This document shows positions 55,167 to 62,899 of a stretch of DNA of 64,000 bases, in pieces. The stretch is from the NCBI RefSeq assembly GCF_010730955.1, contig NZ_AP022577.1, positions 3,286,001 to 3,350,000 of the forward strand. Reading direction: 5' to 3'. Position 1 is the stretch's first letter. Every line of letters begins with the position of its first letter. A model generated the notes under the pieces. The model made no database searches and was not told the DNA's origin. It worked only from the letters and a program-made list of their open reading frames with translations. The position numbers and the translations under genes were made by a program. Source of the stretch: Mycolicibacterium aubagnense. Its GTDB lineage: Bacteria; Actinomycetota; Actinomycetes; Mycobacteriales; Mycobacteriaceae.

Positions 55167-55913
55167 GTGGGGACCATTCGATCGATCCGCGGTACCGGCC
55201 GCGTCCTGCGCGTGGGTGCGACTCCGGTGCCGCACGCCGAGATCCTGGACCACGTCCGACCGGCGCTCGCGCGCGCCGGAATCGATCTGCATGTGGAGGT
55301 GTTCGACACGTTCGACGAACCGAACCACCAGCTGGTCGCCGGGACGATCGATGCGAACTTCTTTCAGTACCTGCCATTTCTCGAGGAGTTCAACAGCTCG
55401 TCGGCTCAGCATCTGGTCCCCGTCGCGCCGGTCCACATCGAGCCGTTCGCGCTCTACTCGGAATCGGTCGCCACTCTTGGTGCGGTACCGCATTACGCAC
55501 AGGTGGCGCTGCCCGGCGATCCGGCGAATGTCGGGCGCGCAATGCGCATCCTTCATGACCTGGGTCTGCTCACGCTGCGTGCGGGTGAGCTGTCCGCGCC
55601 CGGCGTCGACGCGGTCATCGACAACCCTAAACAGTTGCTGTTCAAGGAAATCGCCAGCGCACACCTGGCCGATGTCCTCGCGGACTTCGATCTGGTGTTC
55701 CTCTTCGGCAACTACGCCATGGATCGTCAGATCGACTTGCGCTCGGCGCTCTACTGCGATCACGCAAACCGCGACTATGCCGAGTATCTCGTCGCGCGTC
55801 AGGACAACCATCAGAGCGAACCAATCAGGCTGTTGGCCACGGCCTTACAGTCAGAATCCGTGCGCTCGTTCATCGCACGGTCGTACGGTGGTCTGGTGGT
55901 GCCCGCGTTCTGA
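55167..55913 (+). CDS. NlpA/MetQ-like protein lacking a signal peptide
   Basis: 248 aa from GTG 55167 (AAAGGGG six bases upstream). The sequence is a MetQ-type binding domain: VLRVGATPVPHAEILDHVRPALARAGIDLHVEVFDTFDEPNHQLVAGTIDANFFQYLPFLEEF, then APVHIEPFALYSES and AVIDNPKQLLFKEI. Normal MetQ has a signal and lipobox before this; here the domain begins about 18 residues in, with a basic, non-hydrophobic leader, so it should stay in the cytoplasm. ATG 55131 upstream adds no signal either. No ABC transporter genes adjoin. It may sense a ligand for the divergent operon (inference). Confidence 0.8.
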   Translation: MGTIRSIRGTGRVLRVGATPVPHAEILDHVRPALARAGIDLHVEVFDTFDEPNHQLVAGTIDANFFQYLPFLEEFNSSSAQHLVPVAPVHIEPFALYSESVATLGAVPHYAQVALPGDPANVGRAMRILHDLGLLTLRAGELSAPGVDAVIDNPKQLLFKEIASAHLADVLADFDLVFLFGNYAMDRQIDLRSALYCDHANRDYAEYLVARQDNHQSEPIRLLATALQSESVRSFIARSYGGLVVPAF

Positions 55914-55916
55914 CAG

Positions 55917-56504
55917 TCAGGCGGACCGGATCGGTCGCTGGTCCCGGAACCGCGTCGAGGGCTGCGGATCGAAGCGATAGCCCTTCCCACGGACCGTCGT
56001 CAGCGTCAGCGCATGGACGCCCAGCTTCACCCGGAGCCGTCGAACGTGGGTATCGATGGTCCGCGTCGAAGCGAAACCGGCGTCCCACACGTTTTCGATC
56101 AGCTCGTCTCGCGAAATGATCCGCCGCGGATGCTGCGCCAGGTACGCCAGCAATTCGAACTCTTTGTACGCCATCGCGATCGGGCGGCCATCGGCGATGA
56201 CCTGCCGGGTGGACCGGTCGATGACGAGTCCACCGATCGGCGTCGGCGGCGAGGTGCGTACCGGGCCGGGGGCGACCGCCGACTTATCCACCCTGGCGCC
56301 CGGCACCCGGTACGCCAGATACGCGCTGAACTCGTCCATCAGGGTCGTCACCTGAGCCAGCGCATCGCGGGAGGCGGCGGGCAGCTCCACCGTCAGCACC
56401 ACCTGCGATGCGCGGACACTGCGGCCCTGATACATCCACTCTCCCTTGTCGATCCGCAGTCCAGTGTTCGCGAGGAGGACGGCCGTGGACATCGTTAGCG
56501 TCAC
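55917..56504 (-). CDS. Winged-helix (OmpR/PhoB-type) regulator without receiver domain
   Basis: 195 aa. The C-terminal 95 residues are an OmpR-type DNA-binding domain: AMAYKEFELLAYLAQHPRRIISRDELIENVWDAGFASTRTIDTHVRRLRVKLG ... VRGKGYRFD. The N-terminal 95 residues show no receiver Asp pocket. They hold a short beta/alpha part (VVLTVELPAASRDALAQVTTLMDEFSAYL) and a Pro-rich linker. Regulation is therefore not by phosphorylation, but perhaps by partner or ligand. The stop is 4 bp from that of the NlpA-like gene (convergent). ATG 56492 is an alternative start. Confidence 0.83.
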   Translation of the reverse strand: MTLTMSTAVLLANTGLRIDKGEWMYQGRSVRASQVVLTVELPAASRDALAQVTTLMDEFSAYLAYRVPGARVDKSAVAPGPVRTSPPTPIGGLVIDRSTRQVIADGRPIAMAYKEFELLAYLAQHPRRIISRDELIENVWDAGFASTRTIDTHVRRLRVKLGVHALTLTTVRGKGYRFDPQPSTRFRDQRPIRSA

Positions 56505-56614
56505 TCTGAATCGAACGAGCCTTCACACCGAGGATGGATACAGTCCGGTTACGATCTGAATTCAGCCGGCAACGGCCACAGCTTTCACATCTGTTGCATT
56601 GTTAACATCTCGCA

Positions 56615-57412
56615 ATGCAGGACTTCCCGGAGCCCAGCGGCCTTCGGCGCCCGCTGTCGCGGCGTGACGCGCTGCGCTACGTCGGCGCCGCGTCGGCGCT
56701 GGCCGGGCTGGGCGCGGCAGGTCTTGCCATGCCGACTGCGTCGGCCGCCGCCCCCACGCTGATCGACTTCGCCATGAAGCAGATTCCGGCAGAGGACATC
56801 CGGGCCGCCGGCCACGCCGGCGTCGTCAACTACGTCTCGATGTCACGCCCCGGCTCCACCATGGGCGCCAAGCCGATCACCCTGCCCTACGCCAAGTCGC
56901 TGGCCGCGGCGGGGTTGGCGATCGTCAGCAACTACCAATACGGCAAGCCCGGTGGGACCGTGCCGTCGGACTTCACCCGCGGATACGCGGGCGGTGTCGC
57001 CGACGCCAAGACTGCCTGGCAGCTGCACAGCGCCGCAGGTGGCGGCCAGAGCGCGCCGATCTTCTTCTCCGTCGACGACGACATCAATCGTGAAACGTGG
57101 AACAACGTTGCGCTGCCGTGGTTTCAGGGCATCAACTCGGTGCTGGGCGCGCAACGCACCGGCGTCTACGGCGGCATCAACACCTGCCAGTGGGCCGCGA
57201 CCGACGGCGTCATCGGGCGCTCGACCACGCCGGGGCACGTGTGGGCCTGGCAGACCCGGTCCTGGTCCGGCGGCAAGATCTATCCAGCCGCCGTGATGTA
57301 CCAGCGGATAGTCAGCACCGCGTCGAACCCCGGCCCGGTGGTCGGCGGGCTCGAAGTCGACGTCAGCGATGCGCTGGCCTCAGACGTCGGGCAGTGGAGC
57401 CTGCACCCGTGA
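56615..57412 (+). CDS. Tat-exported DUF1906 protein, Rv2525c-like
   Basis: 265 aa. The N-terminus has a Tat motif (SRRDALRYVG) and an ALA-type cleavage site near 45. The mature domain is DUF1906, a glycoside-hydrolase-like TIM barrel: LIDFAMKQIPAEDIRAAGHAGVVNYVS, IVSNYQYGKPGG, APIFFSVDDDIN, TGVYGGINTCQWA, VWAWQTRSW and VGGLEVDVS. It matches the remembered order of M. tuberculosis Rv2525c, a Tat-exported cell-wall-associated protein. Role in the envelope is unsettled. The 475 bp after it (57413-57887) hold no gene I can support. Confidence 0.87.
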   Translation: MQDFPEPSGLRRPLSRRDALRYVGAASALAGLGAAGLAMPTASAAAPTLIDFAMKQIPAEDIRAAGHAGVVNYVSMSRPGSTMGAKPITLPYAKSLAAAGLAIVSNYQYGKPGGTVPSDFTRGYAGGVADAKTAWQLHSAAGGGQSAPIFFSVDDDINRETWNNVALPWFQGINSVLGAQRTGVYGGINTCQWAATDGVIGRSTTPGHVWAWQTRSWSGGKIYPAAVMYQRIVSTASNPGPVVGGLEVDVSDALASDVGQWSLHP

Positions 57413-57887
57413 GGTCGCAGGCCACGCGACACCGCCGGTGATCGCGAATCTCTTTGTCACCCGATGAGCTTCACGCAATCGCGGAGTGCGTGGATTTCGG
57501 CGTAGGACGCTGCGGATGGCGATCGGCGTGCGGCGGCGGACAGTCGCGCTGAGCGTTCCGCACGTCAAGAGAACGTCAATAACGACGACCGCTCCGTCAA
57601 GAATTCGTGAGATGTGTTGTCCGACTGGCCTGTCGCACGCTGTCATGGACCGTATGGCTCACCACGCGGCAACTTGTCGTGCCGTGCCTTCGACGATTGA
57701 GCGCTACGGTGTCGGGTTCGACGACGAACCGCCGTCGCGCACGCCCCTCGGCACCTGAATGAAATCCGTCGCCCTCTGCGATTCACTCCGAGCGCGCAGT
57801 CGCTCGTCATCTCGCTTCCATTCCATCGGCAATCCGTCTGCAGTTTCTCGATGTTGCCGGTGAGCACTCCATCTCGCGAAAGTGATC
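57413..57887. other. 475-bp stretch with no supported gene
   Basis: Between the DUF1906 and SDR genes, both on the plus strand. Several short frames (for example 57380-57646 and 57643-57867 on the minus strand) lack ribosome sites and recognisable motifs. Base composition is a little lower in GC than the neighbours. The SDR promoter must be in its right part. It may be a decayed gene, but no frame can be tied to a family. Confidence 0.5.
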
Positions 57888-58712
57888 ATGTCCGAACTCC
57901 TTTCAACCTGCCCCACCGTTCTCGTCACCGGCGCCACCGACGGCATCGGTTATGCGACGGCCCGCCAGTTCGCCGACGACGGCGCTACGGTGTACCTGCA
58001 CGCACCTGACCGCAACAGTGGTGAGGAAGCAATGACGCGCCTCGTCAATGATGGCGCCGAAGCACAGCGCCTCAACCTGGTCGTCGCCGACTTCACTCGC
58101 CTAGGCGAGGTCGCCGACCTCGCCGACACGCTCGCCGCGGCCTTGCCGAAGCTGGACGTGCTGGTCAACAACGCCGCCGTTGCCGGACCCGAACAACGCA
58201 CGTACACCCCAGACGGCCACGAAATCGCCTTCCAGGTCAACTATCTCGCGCCCTACCTGTTGACAACCAAACTGGCATCGAAACTCGTCTGCTCGCGCGG
58301 GCGCGTCGTCAACCTCTCGTCGGTGATGCACCGCGGCGGGAACATCAGCTGGAACAACCTCTCTCGGGTGCATCAGTACTCGCCGCTGGCGGTGTACGCA
58401 CAATCGAAGCTCGCACTCACGATGCACACCAAGTCAATTGCCGAAGCCAGCGGCGATTCGTTCGCCGCGTTCAGCGTGCATCCCGGCATGTTCGCAACCC
58501 GAATGCTCCCCGTCTATGGCGATTCTGGTCAGCCCGTCGAAGAGGCTGCGACGATACTGACCACCCTCAGTTCACCCACCCATCCGGTGATCGACGGTGC
58601 GTTCTACGACGGTGTTGAGCCAGCGCGGGCGGCCGCGATGGTTGCGAACCCGCGCGCCCGCATTCGCCTACAAAAACTAACCAGCCGGCTTCTTGAGCCA
58701 GTGCTGAACTGA
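57888..58712 (+). CDS. Short-chain dehydrogenase/reductase
   Basis: 274 aa classical SDR. TVLVTGATDGIGYATARQFADDG gives the TGxxxGIG cofactor motif; LDVLVNNAAVAG, RVVNLSSVMHRGG and YAQSKLAL (Tyr and Lys of the active site) follow. The 260-280-aa length with the NNAAV and SSVMH wording resembles the retinol-dehydrogenase/protochlorophyllide-reductase-like SDR group in mycobacteria. Substrate unknown. A tiny gene follows 21 bp downstream. Confidence 0.87.
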   Translation: MSELLSTCPTVLVTGATDGIGYATARQFADDGATVYLHAPDRNSGEEAMTRLVNDGAEAQRLNLVVADFTRLGEVADLADTLAAALPKLDVLVNNAAVAGPEQRTYTPDGHEIAFQVNYLAPYLLTTKLASKLVCSRGRVVNLSSVMHRGGNISWNNLSRVHQYSPLAVYAQSKLALTMHTKSIAEASGDSFAAFSVHPGMFATRMLPVYGDSGQPVEEAATILTTLSSPTHPVIDGAFYDGVEPARAAAMVANPRARIRLQKLTSRLLEPVLN

Positions 58713-58733
58713 ATATCCGAAAGACACCCTCAG

Positions 58734-58826
58734 ATGTCCAAACGAGCCGATCAGAAGCGCGGCCGCAGGAAGAAGAAGGCCAATCACGGGAATCGACCAG
58801 CGGTCGGGAAGCGGCGCCGGCGGTGA
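58734..58826 (+). CDS. bL37-like mycobacterial ribosomal protein
   Basis: 30-codon frame from ATG 58734. The peptide is extremely basic (about half Lys/Arg): it begins MSKRADQKRGRRKKK and contains KANHGNRP, close to the KANHGKRP core of the 24-aa mycobacterial large-subunit protein bL37 as remembered. A tail AVGKRRRR extends it. Mycobacterial bL37 was found from cryo-EM and is often missed because of its size. The ribosome site is weak. Placement 21 bp after an SDR and convergent to an ABC-F ATPase is consistent with a translation link but may be coincidence. Confidence 0.65.
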   Translation: MSKRADQKRGRRKKKANHGNRPAVGKRRRR

Positions 58827-58918
58827 CCCGTGCGGCGACCGCAGACGAAGGGGACGTTTCGGCTGCGTAAGCAGAATGGTGGTGGGGCGTCGGATGCCCG
58901 GGGCTGGCGCAGTTCGAG

Positions 58919-60565
58919 CTATAGCTCCGTAACGCGCCCGCGCTCGACCAGCCATGAGCGATCCAACCAAACGTTCTGCAACATCCGGCGGTCATGGGTC
59001 ACCAGCAAGAGTGCTCCGTCGTAGGTCTTGAGCGCCTCTTCGAGCTGCTCGATGGCCGGGAGGTCCAGATGGTTGGTCGGCTCATCGAGAACCAATACGT
59101 TCGTGCCGCGGGCCTGCAGCAGCGCGAGGCCAGCGCGGGTGCGCTCACCGGGCGACAGCTCCTCGACCGTACGTTCCACATGGTCGGCCCGTAGCCCAAA
59201 CTTCGCGAGCAGGGTGCGCACATCCGCGGTGGTCCACGACGGCACGTGTTGTTCGAAGCGATCGACGAGTCGGGCGGTACCGGTGAAATCAGCACGCGCC
59301 TGGTCGATTTCACCGATGGCGACATTGGTGCCCAGACTCGCCCGGCCCTGATCAGGCTGCTGCCGGCCGAGCAGCAGCCGCAACAGGGTCGACTTGCCTG
59401 CCCCGTTTGGTCCGGTGATACCGATGCGCTCGCCGGCGTCAACCTGCAGCGACACCGGCCCGAGAACGAAATCCCCGTGCCGCACAACGGCATTGTCCAG
59501 TGTCGCGACGACCGAACTCGACCGTGGCGCGGACCCGATGGTGAACTGGAGCGTCCATTCCTTGCGCGGCTCCTCGACTTCCTCGAGGCGGGCGATCCGG
59601 CTCTCCATCTGCCGGACCTTCTGCGCTTGCTTCTCGCTGGACTCGGTTTGTGCGCTACGCCGGTTCTTGTCGTTGTCGGGGGCCTTGCGCATCGCGTTGC
59701 GCACACCCTGGCTCGACCACTCCCGCTGTGTACGTGCGCGCGCCACCAGATCGGCCTTCTTCTCGGCGAACTCGTCGTACTGTTCGCGCCGGTGTCGACG
59801 CGCGACCTCACGCTCTTCCAGATAACTCTCGTAGCCGCCGCCGTAGACGGTGGTCCTGTTCTGCGCCAGATCGAGTTCGAGCACGCGGGTTACCGTGCGA
59901 GCCAGGAACTCTCGATCGTGGCTGACCAGCACCACACCACCGCGGAGGTTACCGACGATCTCTTCCAGCCGAGCCAGCCCGTCCAGGTCCAGATCGTTGG
60001 TCGGCTCGTCGAGCAGGACGATGTCGAAGCGGGACAGCATCAGTGCGGCCAGCCCCACGCGCGCTGCCTGGCCACCGGACAACGCCGTCATCAGAGTCGA
60101 TTCCGGCCGCACCGCATCGGAATCGAGCCCCAGGTCGGCCAGCACTGCCGGCAGCCGTTCGTCGAGGTCCGCCGCGCCGGTCGCGAGCCAGTGATCCAGC
60201 GCCGCGGAGTAGCCATCGGCGTCCGCCGCCGGATCTGCCAGGGCCTCCGCCGCGGCGTCCATCGCCTGTGTCGCGGCGGCGCATCCGGTCCGGCGCGCGA
60301 CGTACGCGGCTACGGTCTCTCCCGGCACCCGCTCGTGCTCCTGTGGCAACCACCCGACGAATGCGTCGGCCGGCGCGAGGCTGACTGTTCCTTCGAGCGG
60401 CGTGAGTTCTCCCGCCAGGATCCGCAGCAGCGTGCTCTTGCCGGCACCGTTGGACCCGACCACGCCGATCACATCGCCGGGCGCCACCGTCACATCGAGC
60501 CGTTCGAAGAGCGTGCGGTGGGCGAAGCCCCCGGCCAGATTGGTCGTGACAAGCGTTGCGGTCAT
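58919..60565 (-). CDS. ABC-F ATPase (ribosome-associated, possible antibiotic-resistance type)
   Basis: 548 aa, two ATPase domains, no membrane part. First domain: [52 protein letters not shown]. The linker around 240-330 is charged and helical ([21 protein letters not shown]), the ribosome-probing P-site tRNA-interaction motif. Second domain: [49 protein letters not shown]. Rv1473-like. ABC-F members of this size protect ribosomes or confer macrolide-type resistance; that is not provable here. The TetR gene at 60598 lies upstream in the same direction. Confidence 0.88.
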   Translation of the reverse strand: MTATLVTTNLAGGFAHRTLFERLDVTVAPGDVIGVVGSNGAGKSTLLRILAGELTPLEGTVSLAPADAFVGWLPQEHERVPGETVAAYVARRTGCAAATQAMDAAAEALADPAADADGYSAALDHWLATGAADLDERLPAVLADLGLDSDAVRPESTLMTALSGGQAARVGLAALMLSRFDIVLLDEPTNDLDLDGLARLEEIVGNLRGGVVLVSHDREFLARTVTRVLELDLAQNRTTVYGGGYESYLEEREVARRHRREQYDEFAEKKADLVARARTQREWSSQGVRNAMRKAPDNDKNRRSAQTESSEKQAQKVRQMESRIARLEEVEEPRKEWTLQFTIGSAPRSSSVVATLDNAVVRHGDFVLGPVSLQVDAGERIGITGPNGAGKSTLLRLLLGRQQPDQGRASLGTNVAIGEIDQARADFTGTARLVDRFEQHVPSWTTADVRTLLAKFGLRADHVERTVEELSPGERTRAGLALLQARGTNVLVLDEPTNHLDLPAIEQLEEALKTYDGALLLVTHDRRMLQNVWLDRSWLVERGRVTEL

Positions 60566-60597
60566 GGCGTCAATCGTCGCATTGCCGCGACGCTCCG

Positions 60598-61272
60598 CTA
60601 CGACTTGTGGAAACAGGACTCCGGCGGCGAGGTGGTCATGGCGATCGCGGCCTGGTCAGCATCGAGGGCGTCGACCGGCAGGGCGTGCTGCCCATCGCGA
60701 TCGCGCAGACCGTCAAGAAAGATCGCCACGTACCGTCGCCACAGGTCGGCGTCGACGTGCCCGGCGAACTCGCTGACGGTGCCCGCCAAGAGACCCAGGA
60801 TCGGCATGTCGCTGTCGGAGACACCAGGTCGCAGATAACCATCTTTTTGGGCGCGCTCAACAAGTTTCGCGAGCTTCGGGACCAGGCGGGTACGTGCCGC
60901 ATCCACCCGATTGCCCCCACCACCCTTGCCGTACAGGATTTCTCGCAGGCCACGATCAGTGGCCGTCTGCTGGCACATCTGTTCCACGAACCAGGCAAAT
61001 CCTCGCCAAGAATCGTCGAACTCCAATGCCGCATCGGCCACCGCGGCGATCTCGTCGATCGCATCCTCGAAGATGGCCTCGAACAGCTCTTCTTTCGTGG
61101 GGAACCTGCGATATACCGTGCCGACGCCGATCCCGCCGTGGTGCGCTACCTCATTGAGCGTCGCGCTCAGGCCTCGGGTCGCGAACAGATCGCGGGCCGC
61201 GTCGATCACTCGCTGACGATTGCGCACGGCATCCTTGCGCAACGGTCGATCCGAGGTCGGGCGGGTCATCAC
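60598..61272 (-). CDS. TetR-family regulator of the DUF732-mmpSL region
   Basis: 224 aa. DNA-binding domain: [51 protein letters not shown], with G-V-G-T-V-Y-R-R-F as recognition helix. C-terminal helical pocket. It is divergent from a DUF732 gene, and a 43-bp dyad lies between. The same dyad recurs before mmpS, 1.0 kb away, so it probably represses both units (inference from matching sequences). The TetR-mmpS/mmpL pairing has precedent in M. abscessus drug resistance loci. Confidence 0.88.
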   Translation of the reverse strand: MMTRPTSDRPLRKDAVRNRQRVIDAARDLFATRGLSATLNEVAHHGGIGVGTVYRRFPTKEELFEAIFEDAIDEIAAVADAALEFDDSWRGFAWFVEQMCQQTATDRGLREILYGKGGGGNRVDAARTRLVPKLAKLVERAQKDGYLRPGVSDSDMPILGLLAGTVSEFAGHVDADLWRRYVAIFLDGLRDRDGQHALPVDALDADQAAIAMTTSPPESCFHKS

Positions 61273-61294
61273 CCCCGCAGTGTAATCCGAGACA

Positions 61295-61337
61295 CTATTC
61301 CGGTAAGTGGATTGACTTCATCCATTTACCTGAATAG
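61295..61337. promoter_or_regulatory. TetR operator O1
   Basis: Core: GGTAAGTGGAT (61302-61312), 7-nt spacer, ATCCATTTACC (61320-61330), one mismatched pair. Outside the core, CTATTC (61295-61300) and GAATAG (61332-61337) are also exact inverse complements. The dyad spans the TetR (61272) and DUF732 (61402) divergent promoter. It is the strongest operator candidate in the window; its core recurs at O2. Confidence 0.75.
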
Positions 61338-61401
61338 TTTCATGCCGAACACTGCGATCGGCTGACGATTGCGGTGATCCGCAACCAGGAGGGCGCGCTG
61401 C

Positions 61402-61773
61402 ATGACGCGACATCACCGGGCCGTACATGCGCTGGCGGCCGCCGGTATCGGAATCGCTGTGGCAGTGTCGAATTCGGCGACAGCGTATGCCGATCCCGAT
61501 ACAGACTTCGCCAACCAGCTGCACACCTACGGGATCTATGGCCCGAAGGACTACAACGCTTGGCTGGGCAAGATCGCCTGCCAGCGGTTGGACAACAACA
61601 TCGACCACGACGCCTATCAGTCGGCCACGTTCGTCGCCACCAACTTGTCGCGACAGAACGCCACCCAGCAGAACTGGCAGTTCCTCAGTGCCGCAATAGA
61701 TTTCTATTGCCCCGACAAGCGCTCGGTACTGGAAGAGGCCGCTCATCAGTCGCAAACGGGAGTCCGCGCATGA
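61402..61773 (+). CDS. Secreted DUF732 protein
   Basis: 123 aa with AGGAGG before ATG 61402. N-terminal signal [23 protein letters not shown], cleavage before DPDTDF. The mature sequence [29 protein letters not shown] plus YCPDKR is the DUF732 hallmark, with two Cys likely paired. DUF732 proteins are exported mycobacterial proteins of unknown function. The gene ends overlapping the DUF5078 start (GCATGA), so the two are co-translated. Confidence 0.85.
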   Translation: MTRHHRAVHALAAAGIGIAVAVSNSATAYADPDTDFANQLHTYGIYGPKDYNAWLGKIACQRLDNNIDHDAYQSATFVATNLSRQNATQQNWQFLSAAIDFYCPDKRSVLEEAAHQSQTGVRA

Positions 61774-62237
61774 CGCTTCGATCGCTCCGCACCGGACTGG
61801 CCGCCATGGCGTTTGGCCTTGCGGCGACCTCTCTGCCGCTGGCCGGGCCGGCTGCCGCTGACGCGACCGACGACTACCCGATCCCGCACCGGATCATCAC
61901 CACCACCTGCGATGCCGAGCAGTACCTGCAGGCAGTACGCGACACCAGTCCGGTGTACTACCAGCGCTACATGATCGACCGGAACAACCGTCCCGCCGAC
62001 ATCCAGCAGATGGCCCAGGACCGCATCCACTGGTTCTTCTCGCTCGATCCCGTGGGCCGCCGCCAGTACTCCGAAGACACCGCCACCAACGTCTACTACG
62101 AGCAGGTGGCCACCCACTGGGGCAACTGGGCCAAAATCTTCTTCAACAACAAGGGCGTCGTCGCCAAGGCCACCGACGTCTGCATGAACTATCCGGCCGG
62201 CAACATGCAGGTCTGGGACTTCGCCTCCAATAGCTGA
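61770..62237 (+). CDS. Secreted DUF5078-like protein
   Basis: 155 aa, ATG 61770 overlaps the DUF732 stop by 4 bp. Signal peptide [27 protein letters not shown]. The mature part reads [40 protein letters not shown] ... [34 protein letters not shown], recognisable as mycobacterial DUF5078. Two Cys suggest one disulfide. Exported; function unknown. It shares the O1-controlled operon with DUF732 and precedes mmpS-mmpL, suggesting a joint role in envelope transport (inference). Confidence 0.82.
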   Translation: MTLRSLRTGLAAMAFGLAATSLPLAGPAAADATDDYPIPHRIITTTCDAEQYLQAVRDTSPVYYQRYMIDRNNRPADIQQMAQDRIHWFFSLDPVGRRQYSEDTATNVYYEQVATHWGNWAKIFFNNKGVVAKATDVCMNYPAGNMQVWDFASNS

Positions 62238-62241
62238 GTGG

Positions 62242-62265
62242 CGTGGGCCTGGGTTTTCCGGCCAC
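62242..62265 (+). terminator. Hairpin after DUF5078 gene
   Basis: CGTGGgCCtGG and CCGGCCACG pair with two bulged bases around a GTTTT loop, followed by TGTTTTCC. It is 4 bp after the DUF5078 stop, so it could end the DUF732-DUF5078 transcript and leave mmpS-mmpL to its own O2-controlled promoter. The stem is imperfect, so confidence is moderate. Confidence 0.5.
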
Positions 62266-62346
62266 GTGTTTTCCGGCGCAATTCACGCCAACTCGCCAGC
62301 GGCAGGAATGCGGCAGGCCGGCGTCGGGTTGTAACGAAGACGACAC

Positions 62347-62371
62347 TTAAATGGATGGACTCTATCCACTT
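62347..62371. promoter_or_regulatory. TetR operator O2, before mmpS
   Basis: TAAATGGAT, 7 nt, ATCCACTTT: the same layout as the O1 core (TAAGTGGAT, 7 nt, ATCCATTTA). Aligned over 25 positions, 19 are identical, including GACT in the spacer. It lies about 105 bp upstream of the mmpS start. A TAGGTTACCTA near-palindrome with a TANNNT-like -10 follows at 62378-62388. Confidence 0.65.
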
Positions 62372-62473
62372 TTTCCGTTAGGTTACCTAGCTAGATGTAC
62401 GGGGCCCGCCAATGGTGGTGCGTCTCCGCATGCCCGACGACCGCGCGGTCGGCAACTTCTGAAGAAGGCAGCG

Positions 62474-62899
62474 ATGACAAGAGTGTTTCGGCGGGCATGG
62501 CTACCGCTATTGGTGGTTGTCGCGGTCGCCGCCGGTGTGGTGATCGTGTCGAACGTGCGCCAGGTATTCGGCGCGAATCCTGTTGTGATTACCGAGAAGA
62601 GCTCGGACAACGCCGAGGATTTCAACCCGAAATTCGTGAAATACGAGATCTTCGGCACGGGTAGCACCGCCGTCGTCAACTACATGGACCTCGAAGGCAA
62701 GCCCCAGCGCGCTGCAGGGGTTTCGTTGCCGTGGACGTTGACGCTGTCGACCACGCTGCCCTCGGTGCAGCCCAACATTCTGGCCCAGAGCGACGGCAAC
62801 AGCATCAGCTGCCGGGTCAGTGTCGATGACGTGGTCAAAGAGGAGAGGACCGCCACCGGTATGAACGCCGAAACCTTCTGCTTTGTGAAGGCCGCATGA
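62474..62899 (+). CDS. MmpS-family membrane protein
   Basis: 141 aa, AAGAAGG before ATG 62474. One N-terminal membrane span ([21 protein letters not shown]), then the MmpS periplasmic beta domain: [86 protein letters not shown], with the family's paired Cys. MmpS proteins assist their cognate MmpL transporter. Stop and mmpL start overlap (ATGA), so they are co-translated. Confidence 0.92.
   Translation: MTRVFRRAWLPLLVVVAVAAGVVIVSNVRQVFGANPVVITEKSSDNAEDFNPKFVKYEIFGTGSTAVVNYMDLEGKPQRAAGVSLPWTLTLSTTLPSVQPNILAQSDGNSISCRVSVDDVVKEERTATGMNAETFCFVKAA

Noticed and set aside
57380..57646. Minus-strand frame that might be a decayed gene between the DUF1906 and SDR genes.
   Set aside because: It overlaps the 3' end of the DUF1906 gene and shows no family motif; pseudogene status cannot be supported.
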